NCBI RefSeq assembly: GCF_001039355.2
Contig: NW_019774358.1
Location: 179,416-222,610, forward strand
Origin: Lingula anatina
Lineage: Eukaryota > Brachiopoda > Lingulata > Lingulida > Lingulidae
Length of the DNA stretch: 43,195 nt
Direction of reading: 5' to 3'
The first letter of the stretch is position 1. Every line of letters begins with the position of its first letter. The notes under the pieces were generated by a model. That model saw nothing but the letters and a program-made list of their open reading frames with translations, made no database searches and was not told where the DNA came from. The translations under genes were made by a program, and so were the position numbers. This document shows positions 31,585 to 43,175 of this stretch, piece after piece.

Positions 31585-31799
31585 TAACAGGGGGTACTGT
31601 TGCTTTCATGTGGACACTTTGGAGTCACGAAAACTATATTGAAGGTAGAGGCACGCTACTACTGGACATGCATGACCACCAGCATAAGAAACTGCATAGC
31701 TACGTGCCACAAGTGTCAAGTCAATATTAGAAAAGTTAAAAACAGTGCTCCTACCCTCCACCCTTTTCCTGTTAGCAGTTGTTAACCATGGGATCAGGT
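31585..31799 (+). pseudogene. Ty3/gypsy-type integrase zinc-domain remnant
   Basis: The plus strand encodes GHFGVTKTILKVEARYYW, then CIATCHKCQVNIRKVKN. These form the H-x-H-C-C zinc domain that starts gypsy-type integrases and their domesticated relatives. The text then reads LHPFPVSS, a stop at 31783-31785, and PWDQVRYN, where a catalytic-core start would be expected. No core follows. An acceptor-like CTATAACAG at 31590 precedes it, so it may be an exon of a domesticated-integrase gene, but the stop argues for a fossil. Confidence 0.55.
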
Positions 31800-32017
31800 A
31801 CGATATAACTAACCCTATAGGATTGTTCATGCTGTCAGTGCATCACGTATATCTAAAGAACACCCTGACTTAGAAATCAAATAAGAACGACATAAGTGCA
31901 ACAATGCAGTTTTCTTACCTTTGGTTTACGCCATTATGGTTTATACCTATAATACTTATAATATGATCATTTTTTTCTATTAAACATATGCTTTAATACA
32001 AAATTTCTATATTACAG

Positions 32018-32081
32018 AACACTACCAGAAGACGACGAAGATGAACCACAACCATCTACTAGTGGAATAAATGAAAATTAA
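32018..32081 (+). CDS. Possible terminal exon with acidic tail and polyA signal
   Basis: After an acceptor-like TTTCTATATTACAG at 32017, one frame reads RTLPEDDEDEPQPSTSG and ends at TAA 32079-32081. An AATAAA is at 32096-32101. Such acidic, PSTSG-containing tails are common at the C terminus of transposon-derived proteins. It could be the last exon that goes with the integrase piece upstream. The evidence is thin because the frame is only 21 codons long. Confidence 0.3.
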
Positions 32082-32217
32082 CCCAAGTCAGATTGAATAA
32101 AATTAATTGTCGTTCTTTCTTTGTTTTTGTTTACTTATTGTTTACTTTTCCATCCGTATTCAGTAGTTTTCTTTGAGGATTCATGTTAATTCACCGTATA
32201 GATCTTAAGGAAAATAA

Positions 32218-32303
32218 AAGTATTATTACTGATGCATCTCTGAAGATCTACTTTACAGTTGTCAAATATAATCCAAGCTTTCGATGCATCAGTAATAATA
32301 CTT
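32218..32303. repeat. Perfect 21-bp inverted repeat
   Basis: 32218-32238 and 32283-32303 are exact inverted copies (AAGTATTATTACTGATGCATC) separated by 44 bases. It lies about 120 bases after the putative polyA signal. Confidence 0.85.
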
Positions 32304-33860
32304 AAAAGTTGTTTTCATTAACATGTAAAATAACGAACGTTTATTTCCTTATATTTATTCAAAAAGACATTCGAAACCAATGATTAAGTCTCAAGTGATC
32401 GATTGTGGACAATAACAACGATCATTCTGAAAGGACTCGGCATTTCAAAGCGGTCCCTCCATTTTAAAACTGGCGGTCCGGGGTCCCTACGTTTCAAAAT
32501 GCAGTGTCTCCCGGACACTAGGATTCGGAACTTGCAGACTGTCAGTTTTAAAACGTAGCGTCCGCCGGACCGTAAAAGGGTAGGCCTCTCCTTTTCGTTA
32601 CACCGATGAGAGAACCACTGATGCTGAGACTGCTGATGTCTATGGTTGCGGGGGAAGACCGCTGAGACGAGGGCCGGTGAGAGTCACTGCCGCTGCTACC
32701 AGGAGCCGCTGATGCTGCCGTTGAGAGTGCAGGCCGAACAGTAGAAAATGCCCAGGGCTCCGTATCTCGAAAGGTTCGCTATGTTGCGCACGTGCGCAAG
32801 CGTCTCGATTCCATAACTCGCCTATACTCGTCCCATATAATACATTGTAGCCTCTATTTGATATAGCGATTCGCAATACGCGATGCTTTCGAGATACGTG
32901 GCCCAGCTATACTTACATATTGAGCTGAAGCCTAAGACTGCTGTAGAACCGGTTGAAAAATGCCTTTGGTTGCAAAATGCGTATCTCCTCCTTCTTTCTA
33001 CGACCACAGCTATGCCAGTTTCCTGGTCGCAGAAGGGACGCAGACTGGACGCCGTCAAGTGTGAAAGGGGTTTTGTCAGTAGAGAGTTCACACCTATCTG
33101 TCAAAATTCCATTATATTTCTCTATGCATTTTTTTTATCAATAAAGGAAGACACCGCTTTATGTATGCCATTGTGTTTAGATCGCCTCTACCACACTGAA
33201 GATAAACGTTACATGTGACAAATTAAAGCAATAATAACTCTTCCTTTGAGATTCAAAATTCCGCAAGAAATACATTCTAAACAACACACGAAAATATATT
33301 ATATTGCAATTCCCCACTAAAACGGCTGTTATTGTAGTAAAACTAAATACTGTGCTTGTCAATAGGGCTTTCGGTGCCTTTTTTCCCGGTCATCAAGGCA
33401 TTCGTTGCCAAGGATTTTGGCGCATCACGCGGTCGAGACCAAAATCGTGCAGTCGAGACCAAAATAACACAGGCGCATGACACAATCCTCAGACGTAAGT
33501 TGCGAGTTTTTGTGCAGTGTGTCGGATAACGAAAAGGCCAGAACTGCACACGTTGTGAATATGAGCAATTAAGACGATTATATCGTATGAATCTTATTTT
33601 ATTGCAATAAAGTGTTGTTGTTGTCTGCTTTTCCCGCGGTTTTAAGTAGGTCATCAGAAAACCCCGCTCGATATGCTATGTTAGAGAGGGCTCCGTCAGT
33701 TAAAATCACTTAAGAGATTTTAACAAAAAACCGTACGTTTAGGAAAAAAAACCTGGATTAACTTTGAATGCAGGAATGGGGTCGCTGACCATTGGTGAGT
33801 ACGGGAAATTGTCGTTTACTCCAGGAAAATCCAATTTTTGGCCAAAACGAAGAGTTATTG
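32304..33860. other. Intergenic DNA with an imperfect GC-rich palindrome
   Basis: No supported gene. At about 32492-32574 the segment GGTCCGGGGTCCCTACGTTT pairs imperfectly with a later AAACGTAGCGTCCGCCGGACC. Reading frames between 32640 and 33654 overlap one another on both strands and show no domain motifs. Confidence 0.4.
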
Positions 33861-33865
33861 TGACT

Positions 33866-34863
33866 TTAAAGACAGTCTCAGTGGGTTAGATTAACGTATA
33901 GAAGCAGGTTCTATGTAAAACTTTGATCAGATTTGTGTTTTGTGAGATTGTTTATTATTATATTAATAAGTCTGGGTCACAAAAGTCCTGTTAAGACAAC
34001 TAGAATAAAGAATTAGAAAACGAAAACTATTTATCATGATTTCGGAGCACAGCCAGAAGTACTTCCGGCTCAAGGTCACGACCTCGATTTTCCCACGCTT
34101 ACGACCAATCACAGCAGGCTTCAGTCAGAATGAGATAGATGTCACGACTACACAGCGAAACTTGTCAGACATGTAAGTGCCGCCTGTCCATCTTTTCGGT
34201 ACATGTACCGATCAAAAACAGAAAAAGTAAAGCCCAAAACGCTCTTATACACGTAACCAACTTTGTATGAGCACAAATATTGTCATTTATTGTGAACAGG
34301 ATAATATGATAATCAGACACACTTGAGACCTGTGAAGTGCATACTCACGTGTCGAGGAGTAGTTTCGCCATTGCCTCGTATGTGAGTCCTAACTCAGCTT
34401 TAAGTGTCCTCCACCGCCCCACCTCCCTCCCAACATACACAGTCTGAGTGTTTCTTCGTCTGTCTCTAATTTTCTTTCGTATCTTTCGAACTGGAGTGGC
34501 TATTTTCTTTCGTCCCCTTTTGTCGCTCTCCTCTTCAGACTTGACGCGCGTCTGAGCCATGTTTGCTGTTTTGGCGCCAATAGTAACATCCGGGTCACAG
34601 CCGTAGTACTTCATTCATAGTAAACCGCGAGACTTACCGAGAAATTGCGTGTTCTGAAGCCGTACTGTGAGGTGGTAGCTGAGTATTTAAGACGAGTCGT
34701 CTTTTATTATTTAATGGAACTTAAAAACGGTATTAGGTAGCTTCATTTTCTGAACGGTTTTGGATAGGATTTACCTTGGTCATTATGGGGAAATTGGTGA
34801 GATTTCCAGGAAAATTCATTTTCGTGCTATTTTAAGGGTTAAACGCGCTGAGACTGTCTTTAA
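33866..34863. repeat. 16-bp inverted repeats enclosing the putative exon
   Basis: TTAAAGACAGTCTCAG at 33866-33881 is exactly inverted at 34848-34863. The 1-kb interval contains the exon at 34349-34560. The flanking 100 bases on both sides also share loosely similar blocks (CCAGGAAAATNCA) in direct orientation. Confidence 0.45.
34349..34560 (-). CDS. Putative first coding exon, unknown basic protein
   Basis: An ATG at 34560 in a good context (AAACATGG) starts a 70-codon frame that ends at a strong donor (GACAC|GTGAGT) at 34348. The peptide is basic in the middle (RGRKKIATPVRKIRKKIRDRRR) and ends in EVGRWRTLKAELGLTYEAMAKLLLD. That last part looks like a folded helical segment and reminds me of short N-terminal domains seen in transposon-related zinc-finger proteins, but I cannot name it. 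An in-frame ATG at 34614 is an alternative start. No second exon was found downstream on this strand. Confidence 0.4.
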
Positions 34864-35510
34864 GGCCCACGTGAAACAACGATTTTGTAATAATTTTCCC
34901 TAAAGACCAGTCAGGAAAAAACGTGCCGTACTCTGAAAATTTTGAATTACGATGCTGTTGGATATTAATATATTAAGTTCAGATTGACAAAGCAACACAT
35001 TTTGTTATGTGTTATTTTTTAAGTTTGATTCGTTTTGACACACGATCTAAAAAAAAAAAAACGAATTTAAATTTTAGTTTGTATAATAACAGGCAAAGTA
35101 ATTAACGGCTCAATCGAATGCTTGTGTTGTAAGATGTTTCAAGACACGTCATATATGACCCATCACGACAAAATCAGGGATCAGTTGATTTTTTGAGATA
35201 TTGATATTTATACATCTTTAAAAACTACAAGATGTCCTCTGTAAAATGATGTAAATATTTTCCTGTACCTTTTAAATTAAGTTATTAAGGTTTATAGTCA
35301 AAGGCATTAGTGGTGGCCATTTTGAGAGAACGGCCACTTTTTTTGTTATGTTTTAAACCTAGCTTTTGGAGTTTTTAGTAAAAATTTGCAATTAGTCGCC
35401 AGATCTCAGTTATATTATAAAGTCTACATTATAAAGTCTACCATTATTGCCAAACAAAATCACGTGTCAACTCTCCAATAATGTCTGATCCATTAAAGAA
35501 TAAAAGCCTT
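34864..35510. other. AT-rich intergenic DNA, nothing recognised
   Basis: Only short direct repeats (TATAAAGTCTAC at about 35417-35440) are visible. Confidence 0.4.
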
Positions 35511-35512
35511 TT

Positions 35513-35805
35513 GGGAGCATTCACATTGAGAACAGCCGAGGTCTAGTAAGGCCGCGACCTAAATATGGCGGACCTACATAAAAGGAAGACCGCTAATCTT
35601 GTCTATCCTCACCACGCGTCGTCCCTGCAGGAGCACAGTAAATAAATCTCAGCTGAATTCAACCGGTCGAGGGACAGCGCATGGGGAAGCGTGTGAGAAG
35701 CGAAGAGACCATAAAAAGATTAGTGGTCTTCCTTTCATGTAGGTCCGCCATATTTAGGTCGTGGCCTTACTAGACCTCCGCTCTTTTCGACGTGAATGCC
35801 CCCTT
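35513..35805. mobile_element. Foldback MITE with about 95-bp inverted arms
   Basis: The arms 35513-35610 and 35706-35805 are inverted copies with about 85-90% identity. The core GACCTAAATATGGCGGACCT is identical in both. The loop is about 95 bases. There is no coding capacity. The outer bases are CTTTTGGGAGC and, inverted, AAAAGGGGGC, without a clear target duplication. Confidence 0.8.
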
Positions 35806-36265
35806 TTAAGGGGTACATGTATTCCACGGTGTCTAATGTACTCAACCACGGTTATACTCACATGTGCCCGAGAATTAGACCCGATTCCCAGATATTAGAT
35901 CGATCCAACTACAGGCCTACCCAACTACCAGACTCGGCACCGAATGATCCTGAATTCACCGGTAGAACAGACCACACTACCCGTTTTCAAGGTGTGAGTC
36001 AGTACGCATTACACAGTATCATAACCTGAACAAGTGGTGACGCAATGCTTTTCAACCCCGCTGAGAATTGTCACTATCACATCGCGTACTAGGCAAGAGC
36101 GGTGTCGCGTCTGATATTGAAATTGAAATGCATTCGGAATTTTTAGAATGCTCTTCAGATATCCAGCAACGCACAAAGAATTGTCTTTCCGGCGGCTTTC
36201 TTGCTCATTCCTCCTCTAGTGTGACGGGGGTATAACAGACCGATGAATAGGCCTACTAGCCTTAC

Positions 36266-36555
36266 GGATTTGCACGCTAAACACTACTCAGACGAGTCGA
36301 AGTTGCAAACCGCCCATTTTTTGTGTGATATGCATGGCTCACCGGGAGGATTTCATATACATTTATAATTGTATCATTTAACCGTACGCCTATTATTGGG
36401 TAAGGATAGGACTTTCAAATGGCCGGACTTACATTACTGTCATAGGTGTTACAGGAATAAAAGTCCACCAGTAATACAAGTCCTACCTACTTAAATTATG
36501 AGCCAGGAACCTAAGTCCCTGTAGGACTATTTTCCCTAGTAATGGTAGTCCCCCT
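36266..36555 (+). repeat. Dispersed repeat R2, copy 2
   Basis: It matches the reverse complement of 26286-26570. Best blocks are an AGGATTTCATATACATTTATA segment, a GGATAGGACTTTCAAAT segment and a GAGCCAGGAACCTAAGTCC segment. It contains TGTTACAGGAATAAAAGTCC, nearly the same as the terminus of the nested insertion at 26241. Confidence 0.65.
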
Positions 36556-38367
36556 GTGGAGCAGTCATTTTTAAAAAAGGCTCTCAACCTAATATCGCAA
36601 ATTCGGCTTAACGGAATCGGCTGTCTGATTTTTAGAGACTTTGTAAGCTTAGCTAAAGAGCGAAATGAGCCCAGGTACCAAAATTATACAATTTACTAGT
36701 AGGGCATGGTTATGCAGGCGTCACTTAAAGGGGGCGACACAAGCAAGTATTTATTCACCTCCCGACAGATTTGGTGGAGCAAAAAAAAAAAAAATAATAA
36801 TAATAAGATAAATAAAAAAATTTAAAAAAAGATTAAAATAATAAATAAATACATAATACCTTATCATGACCGTGGCACAGAAATACATGAAACATGTGAA
36901 AGGGAAGAAGGTGGAGTATTAAAAATAGAGTTATAAAATTATTTTTTTTCATATTATAGTTATGAAGTGCGACACAACTGGTAATTCGAAATGTTGAAAT
37001 ATATGACTATTTTTTCGAGATGACTTTATTTTTGTTTTCATTTATCTGAAAAAGCAGGTATTTAAAGACGAGTCATGTTTTTCTCTAAGAAAAAAAAACA
37101 TACATTTTCAGCGTGTCCCTTTTTTATTTTATCAAATAATTTGTTGACATTTTCTCTTGAGTATTCTAAACATGTTTTAAACAATGTTAGAACATTTTAG
37201 AAAGAGATCTTATTTACTTTTTGATTTTTTAAAATTAAATTTCCTGGGATGTATCCTGTACCTAAAAACCTGTAGGGAAAGAAGCATCATCATACTTACA
37301 GTGAAACCTCTCCGTCTTCGTCCCTGTTTAATGTATTACCGGCTGTCAAGGTGATGTTTTCTACACATACTCCAATATGACAGCTGCACGGTGATGCTGG
37401 TTATGTAATATTGAACTGATTTATCTGGTTTGGCTTTAAGCATACGCACTGAATTGATTCACAAACAAATGCATATCTATGTTTTCAAGCCTCTACAGCC
37501 ATTATAAGAATATGGGTATCGTGGTTCGAAATACGAACATTAAAGCCGTTACCGCGTTTCAGAGGAGGGATTACCATGCAATCCGCCTTGGGGGTACCTT
37601 GTCAAGGCCACAGTGTCAAGGTCACAGAACCTCTCCTTGCAAAACTAGGCAGTCGGAAAAAAATTGTATTCATTGGAGTTGGTAGACATCGTTATCGTTT
37701 CCTGTGTAGATGATTTCAACATGACTGTACAGTATGGTGTTAATCAAAAATTTAAAGGATTTCTATTCATTAGGAAAAATAATCGGATTAGACCTGTTTT
37801 GTGAAACTAACACCCACTATTTAAAATTGACTTTACAGATTTGTCCACCTCTTGCCCACGTATTAAACAAATGTATGAAATTAATATGCCTTTAGTTATA
37901 ACTCGTGTATCTAGGAATTAACTTCAGTTTGGGAATGGAGGGTGACATTCTTTGACATTGTGCGTTTTGACAGATTAATGGAATTAAGTTGACATCTCTT
38001 CATCCATTCTCACCAGCAGCTTATTAAATCGTTTTTTTTTAAATTCCCCAACACATATATTCAGACACAAACTATATAAAATCCAATATTTGTAAATAAA
38101 ATTGAACCACCATTCGACCATGTTGATCGGCATTATAACTGGAAGTGTTGTACACTGTCAATTAACATAAACAAGCTGATGACTGTCATTTAGTATAAGA
38201 AAGCAAACATATTAAATATTTTCCAGGACATTCATCATGTCATCGCTGCGTAACGCTTTGTTGTCCATCTTACAATGAACTCGAAGGGGTTTTGTTTACC
38301 GTCCTATGCGTTCTGAGGGTGACAAAATTAGAAACTAACCACAGCATCATTTACTGTCAGAAAAGAC
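36556..38367. other. AT-rich intergenic DNA, nothing recognised
   Basis: This is the 3' flank of the GT92 gene. It holds an A-rich low-complexity tract (about 36780-36850) and no supported gene. Confidence 0.4.
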
Positions 38368-39096
38368 TCAAGTCGTACGCCTCACATACTGAACTGCCCT
38401 GTCAATGTTTTCTAGGATATTTTCGCCGAATCTAAACATCGAGGTATCTATTACGATTCTACTCCCTTTTAAGTGTTGTCTAAAGTGATGCAACGACCCT
38501 AAGCTTCTATCTACGTTAAATGTGCTTTCCGAGGCGCGTTCGATCCAGTGGATATCCATCATCCATATTTTCTCTGGTTTAACGATAGTTTTGTAACAAC
38601 ACTTTTTTCTGAACGAATGGACCAGACGCGAGCGTCGTGAAGTTAAAAGACAGGCAGGGCGATAACTTAACAGCCTCGTATCCATTTCTCCTTTCACCGC
38701 AGGATATGTTTCAAAAGAAGCTCGACTTATTATGAACTCTTTCTTGGCGAATGCATACCCAGCACGGTCCTGCGGAAGACCTTCTAACAAAGAATATAAG
38801 TCGTTTTGTATGCTTGGCACGATGAACTCGTCCGTATCAACGAATACGACGTATTTAAAGTCATACATGTTACGGTACAGGCAGTCCTGGATTGAGGATA
38901 GTTCGGCGTAGTAGTGCACTCCTTCTGTGGCTTCATTGCCGACCGAATTTACACGAAGTTTTGGTGGTAAGTTCCAGGGAATTATTGTCATTATACCTAA
39001 AAGGAATAGTACAGTACAGTTAATTAAACTTAAGGTCATTGAGGCCTATCAGCTCATTGATAATAATAATAATAATAATAATTTTAATAATAACAA

Positions 39097-39143
<47 letters not shown>

Positions 39144-42049
39144 ATCAAGCTTTTTAAAATGAAACAAAATACAACAGATCACATCGTAAGAGCAGAATTA
39201 AGAGAGGAAAATATAAATACATGTACGGTCGTAAGTATGGCCATTAGTTGTACCTTATAACATCAGTACCTTGAGATTCATTTTAAACTCCATTATAGTG
39301 TTTTTTCTTATATTAGTTTAACTCTGTGTTATGTGCGCCTCAAGGTATAAAATTTTCCGGAAGCAGTGTTCAACAGTTTAACAGGTGAAGGATGCCAATT
39401 GAATTGCACCGTCTGTGTGAATAGTGCGCTAAGTGTGACTTGAGGCGCCGTTCGTAAAAATGCGATTCGTGGTTTATTGCTTGCATAACCAGTGATAAAT
39501 TGTCATTCATGTGCACTATAAAAGATGTCGTCGAAGCTGTGATGCTCTGCTGGCTCTCAAGTTGCTACCATGGTGAAGGCGTGAGGGTCTGTGATGAAAG
39601 AAAAAAAAAAATATCTGAGGGAGATGTCCCCCGGACAGACTGTATACAGGGTTTGCAGAAATGGGGGATATCGGTGATGCTCATAAGTGCCCACCAGAAG
39701 AAAACTAGTGCCAGATACGACAGGGGCCTTTTTGTACTGTCAAGGCTTTGGGAATTTGAATCGTGCAGCGAATTAGCTTTGCAGTGGTGGCGTAATTTGC
39801 AGGTTGAGATTAGCAAAATAACTGTTCTGAGAAAGCTCCATCCTACAGGAATTAACATCAGGGTTGCAAAAAAAAAAAAAAAAAACATAATCAACTTGGT
39901 AAACTGACGAAGAAGAGCAACACGGGCTGCAAGAAGAATTGCATGGACAGTAGGTCAGAACTGTTTTGATGAGGCCATCCTCACCGTGAAAAACGTGGGC
40001 TCATGTGCACTTAAGAGTAAGGAGAACATCATCCACTTCTGATATGCCCGAGCATATACACATTTCCTCACAAGACAGTCAACTTCAATAATGCTGTGAG
40101 GGTGCATCGGTCTCTCCGAAACTGTTGGACTGGTGGCGACAAATTGAAAGCTGAACCACAAGCGTTACACTGAATTACACTGAATCTCCTCTTTTGTACA
40201 AATTCTTTTATCAAAAGTATTTTAGAGCCTGGGTCAACATAGTCCTGAAACCATAGTTGAATATTTAGAAATCTTTGTCCAAAGGGAGGAGGCCATATTG
40301 AAATCACGTTGCTATCCTACAAAAGGTTGATACTAACAAAATAAATAACACGCTTTTCGTAAAAAGCAAAGCACTTGTCTGAAAAACTAAAGTTAAGATA
40401 CTAACTTGACATTCACTTTTCAATAAAACACCTCCTTAAAACCCTTAAGAAATCTCACTGTTGTTCAACTCCAAGCGAAACGATTCGTGCAATACTATGT
40501 CATCCTATTGTATTTCCAGGATATGTGCTTTATAATAATGTGACTTTAGGAGTCTTTGACTAATTAAACTTTAGAAAAGGTAACAATGAATTGGCATACC
40601 TATCAGATTTCTGATGAAGACGAAAAAAGTAAAAGAAGCGAAAAAGAAACGGATAATTCAACAAAGGATGGCCAAAATTACCCCCTTACCTTGTTGAACA
40701 TACGCCCGGATAACCGGATTCATCACAGGATCACCAGTGTAATTATACAAGATGAAATGCTCCGCTCCAAGTGTCCGGTAAACCTCAACAAACTCTATCA
40801 AACGCATGAAGTTACTATATTCAAAAAGGGCGGTCTCTACACAAACTCCGATCTTCCGTCTCAGCTTGTTCGCATCCCAATTGCTTGGCCTACTCTTGTC
40901 GATCACCTTGAGAATGGGGACATTGCCCACGCGAGCAGAGTGCCGGTCTTCCATCAAGGAAACGGCCAGCGGCTTTGGTAATCCTTTCACATCGCAATGG
41001 TAAAGAGATGCAGAATATCTAAAATGAATAAATAGAATAAACTGAACAGACCTTACATTGATCTTTTTTCACACCTTGGTTTTCGAAAACAATAAAAAAG
41101 ATGAACGAACAACTTAATCGATGAATACATTGGTAAATATACACAGCTTTATTAAGAATGTCAGAACATGAGGTCAAGCAGATATTTGGTGGATCTTGGT
41201 AGAATTCACTAGTCCTGGATCCCCCTCCCAGACGTACACACACAACCACCTAGAATCCCGGAGTTACCTCCGTCTCTTTATTCTCCCCCTACCGCAATAA
41301 AGATAAATAAACAAAACTTCAACCCCTCCCCCTGGAAAAAGAAGAAGAAGAAGAAGAAGAAGGCCAGCGCTGGCAATTTAAAAGCTGAGATTCTTTTTTT
41401 TTCTGAAAATTATGAACCTTTTACAGTAGGCCCTATTAGCACAGACCTTGGATCAAATTTTGATTCAAACAGGGCCTTCCTCGTGCAAAAGCAAACTCCC
41501 AGACCATCCCTTCTAAATACGTGTCATGTCAACTTACTTTCCCCTCTTTGGATTTCGCTCAAGCTTTGCCGGTCGCACTACATTTCCATTAGTAGACAGG
41601 TTACCACTGAGTCCAGTTTTACCTGCTTCTTGGTACCAAACTCTGCAGAATTTCGGTGGTTTAGTCTCTCTGTCTACAAGTGATACAATTCGAACGTGTC
41701 CTCCCTCGCGGTCATCGTAAAATGCTGAGAAAAAGTACTGTTTTCCACCTGGTTGTTCTTTCCACGTTAATTCCTCCTTGTCGGGAAGGCCAGAGGAGAG
41801 CATTTTAGGGGCAACGGGAAGTTGCGCAGTCATGTTTACCGGAAATACAGAGTGCCGTCTGTCATGGGGTAAAATTAAAGAAAGTGGGGGTGTATATTGT
41901 AGTGTCAGTAGTTCCCCTAACGAAGACGTATGATAAGGGGGATTTATGATTTCATTTCTCCTTCCTTTGAATAATAAGTGGAACACCAGTGCCATGAAAG
42001 TCAAAACCACAAAGACATAAAAAATGGACTTATTTTGCGTCGATAACAT
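38368..42049 (-). CDS. GT92-family glycosyltransferase, three exons
   Basis: Exons are 42049-41538, 41018-40690 and 38996-38368, joined at GT-AG introns of 519 and 1693 bases. Donors are AAA|GTAAGT and AAG|GTAAGG; acceptors are TTCATTTTAG and TTCCTTTTAG. The sum is 1470 bases, 489 residues plus stop, with both junctions in frame. Residues 8-27 form a single membrane anchor (FYVFVVLTFMALVF), giving the usual Golgi type II layout. The catalytic part has FCRVWYQ, then IGVCVETALFEYS...LIEFVEVYRTLGAEHFILYNY, the GIMTIIPWNLP strand across the second junction, and a FVDTDEFIVPS DxD-type metal site at about 334-338. A late H-H-F-R segment follows (SLGSLHHFRQH). The family (DUF23/GT92) includes the C. 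elegans galactosyltransferase GALT-1. The donor is probably UDP-Gal, but this is inferred. Confidence 0.88.
39061..39144. repeat. AAT/AAAT microsatellite in GT92 intron 2
   Basis: A run of TAA units followed by about 15 TAAA units inside the long intron. Confidence 0.9.
41341..41363. repeat. GAA microsatellite in GT92 intron 1
   Basis: About seven GAA units. Confidence 0.85.
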
Positions 42050-42127
42050 CCTTCGAAGTGTTGGATCACTCCGAACCGTCTTCTTATTTTACTTTATAGT
42101 TGAACTGAAAAAAATATGACGTTTATT

Positions 42128-42128
<1 letters not shown>

Positions 42129-42200
<72 letters not shown>
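42129..42200. repeat. TA microsatellite
   Basis: About 35 TA units about 80 bases upstream of the GT92 start codon, so it may fall in the promoter or 5' UTR. Confidence 0.95.
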
Positions 42201-42202
<2 letters not shown>

Positions 42203-42462
42203 CTGAAGTCCTTTCTAGAAATAAAACCCAATTCAAAATTTGGGTCGTGATCAATAACATGATTAGGCAAAGTCCAAGTAAAATATGAAATCCTTTAAAT
42301 CACTGTTCAGTTATATTATTAGAAATTGTAGCTGTAATTTTAGATATTTGTATTATCCAGTGATTTCATTTTTGGACTTGTGCATTTTGATTTGGTTTAG
42401 TAGTTTTCCAAGATCGACTAGTCCAATTTAACTGTATAATGCAAAGCCGGAGGAACTGACTA

Positions 42463-42555
42463 TAATAATAATAATAATAATAATAATAATCATGTTAATA
42501 ACAATGATAATAACAACAACAACACCAACACCAACAACAGCAACAACAACAATAG
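42463..42555. repeat. Compound AAT / AAC / CAA microsatellite
   Basis: AAT units grade into AAC, ACC and CAA units. Confidence 0.85.
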
Positions 42556-42902
42556 TGATTATATATCTACTTAAACCACAAAAAAATAAATAAATAAATC
42601 AGCACAGGAGTTTTCAATATTTTCAGTTCTAAAGCATTACACAACTTACTGAAGATTTTTTCTGGGCTGTTATTAAACAACACCGAATTGTGCTGAACAA
42701 AAAGTTTATAAAACATTTCATTCCTGGGAGTAAAAAATGCACTGCAAATTGTGATAGTTGTTATTCACAAATGCAAGTCCATAAGACCTCGGAAGAAATA
42801 AAAAAAAAAAAAAAATTGAAAGCAAGCCCGAATGTCTCTCCGAGTATTGTGTACTTTTATCTCAAATTCATGACAGTTTGTTTTTTAAATTTATGGATAC
42901 TG

Positions 42903-43175
42903 TGGTTCACATAAAAAGCTTCTATTTTACAGATTTCATCGTTTCATTTGCAAGAAAAAACGCAACTGCAATCAACAATGCAAACATAAATCTAACTGGT
43001 TGTCTTTAATATTTTAAACTTCTGCACACTTCTAGGTGGCTAAAGCAGTAACTCATGCTGAGAGATGCCATATAGTCATCTGTAGAGAAAGCTTTAGACC
43101 AGAACAATACAAAAAAGTCAATTCATCTTGAACTTGGGTGATCCCGATGTCATGGTAAATTTGTGCAACCACAAA
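42903..43175 (+). repeat. Dispersed repeat R1, copy 2, with A tail
   Basis: It aligns with 19017-19280 in the same orientation and carries about 20 extra bases in the middle (around 43020-43040). It ends in an A run that reaches the window edge, which suggests a retroposed origin. Confidence 0.65.

Noticed and set aside
32640-33654. Several overlapping frames of 60-110 codons on both strands
   Set aside because: They have no domain motifs, no consistent splice sites, and they contradict one another.
40586-40981. Plus-strand frame of 131 codons
   Set aside because: It lies antisense to GT92 exon 2, which has family motifs and in-frame splice junctions.
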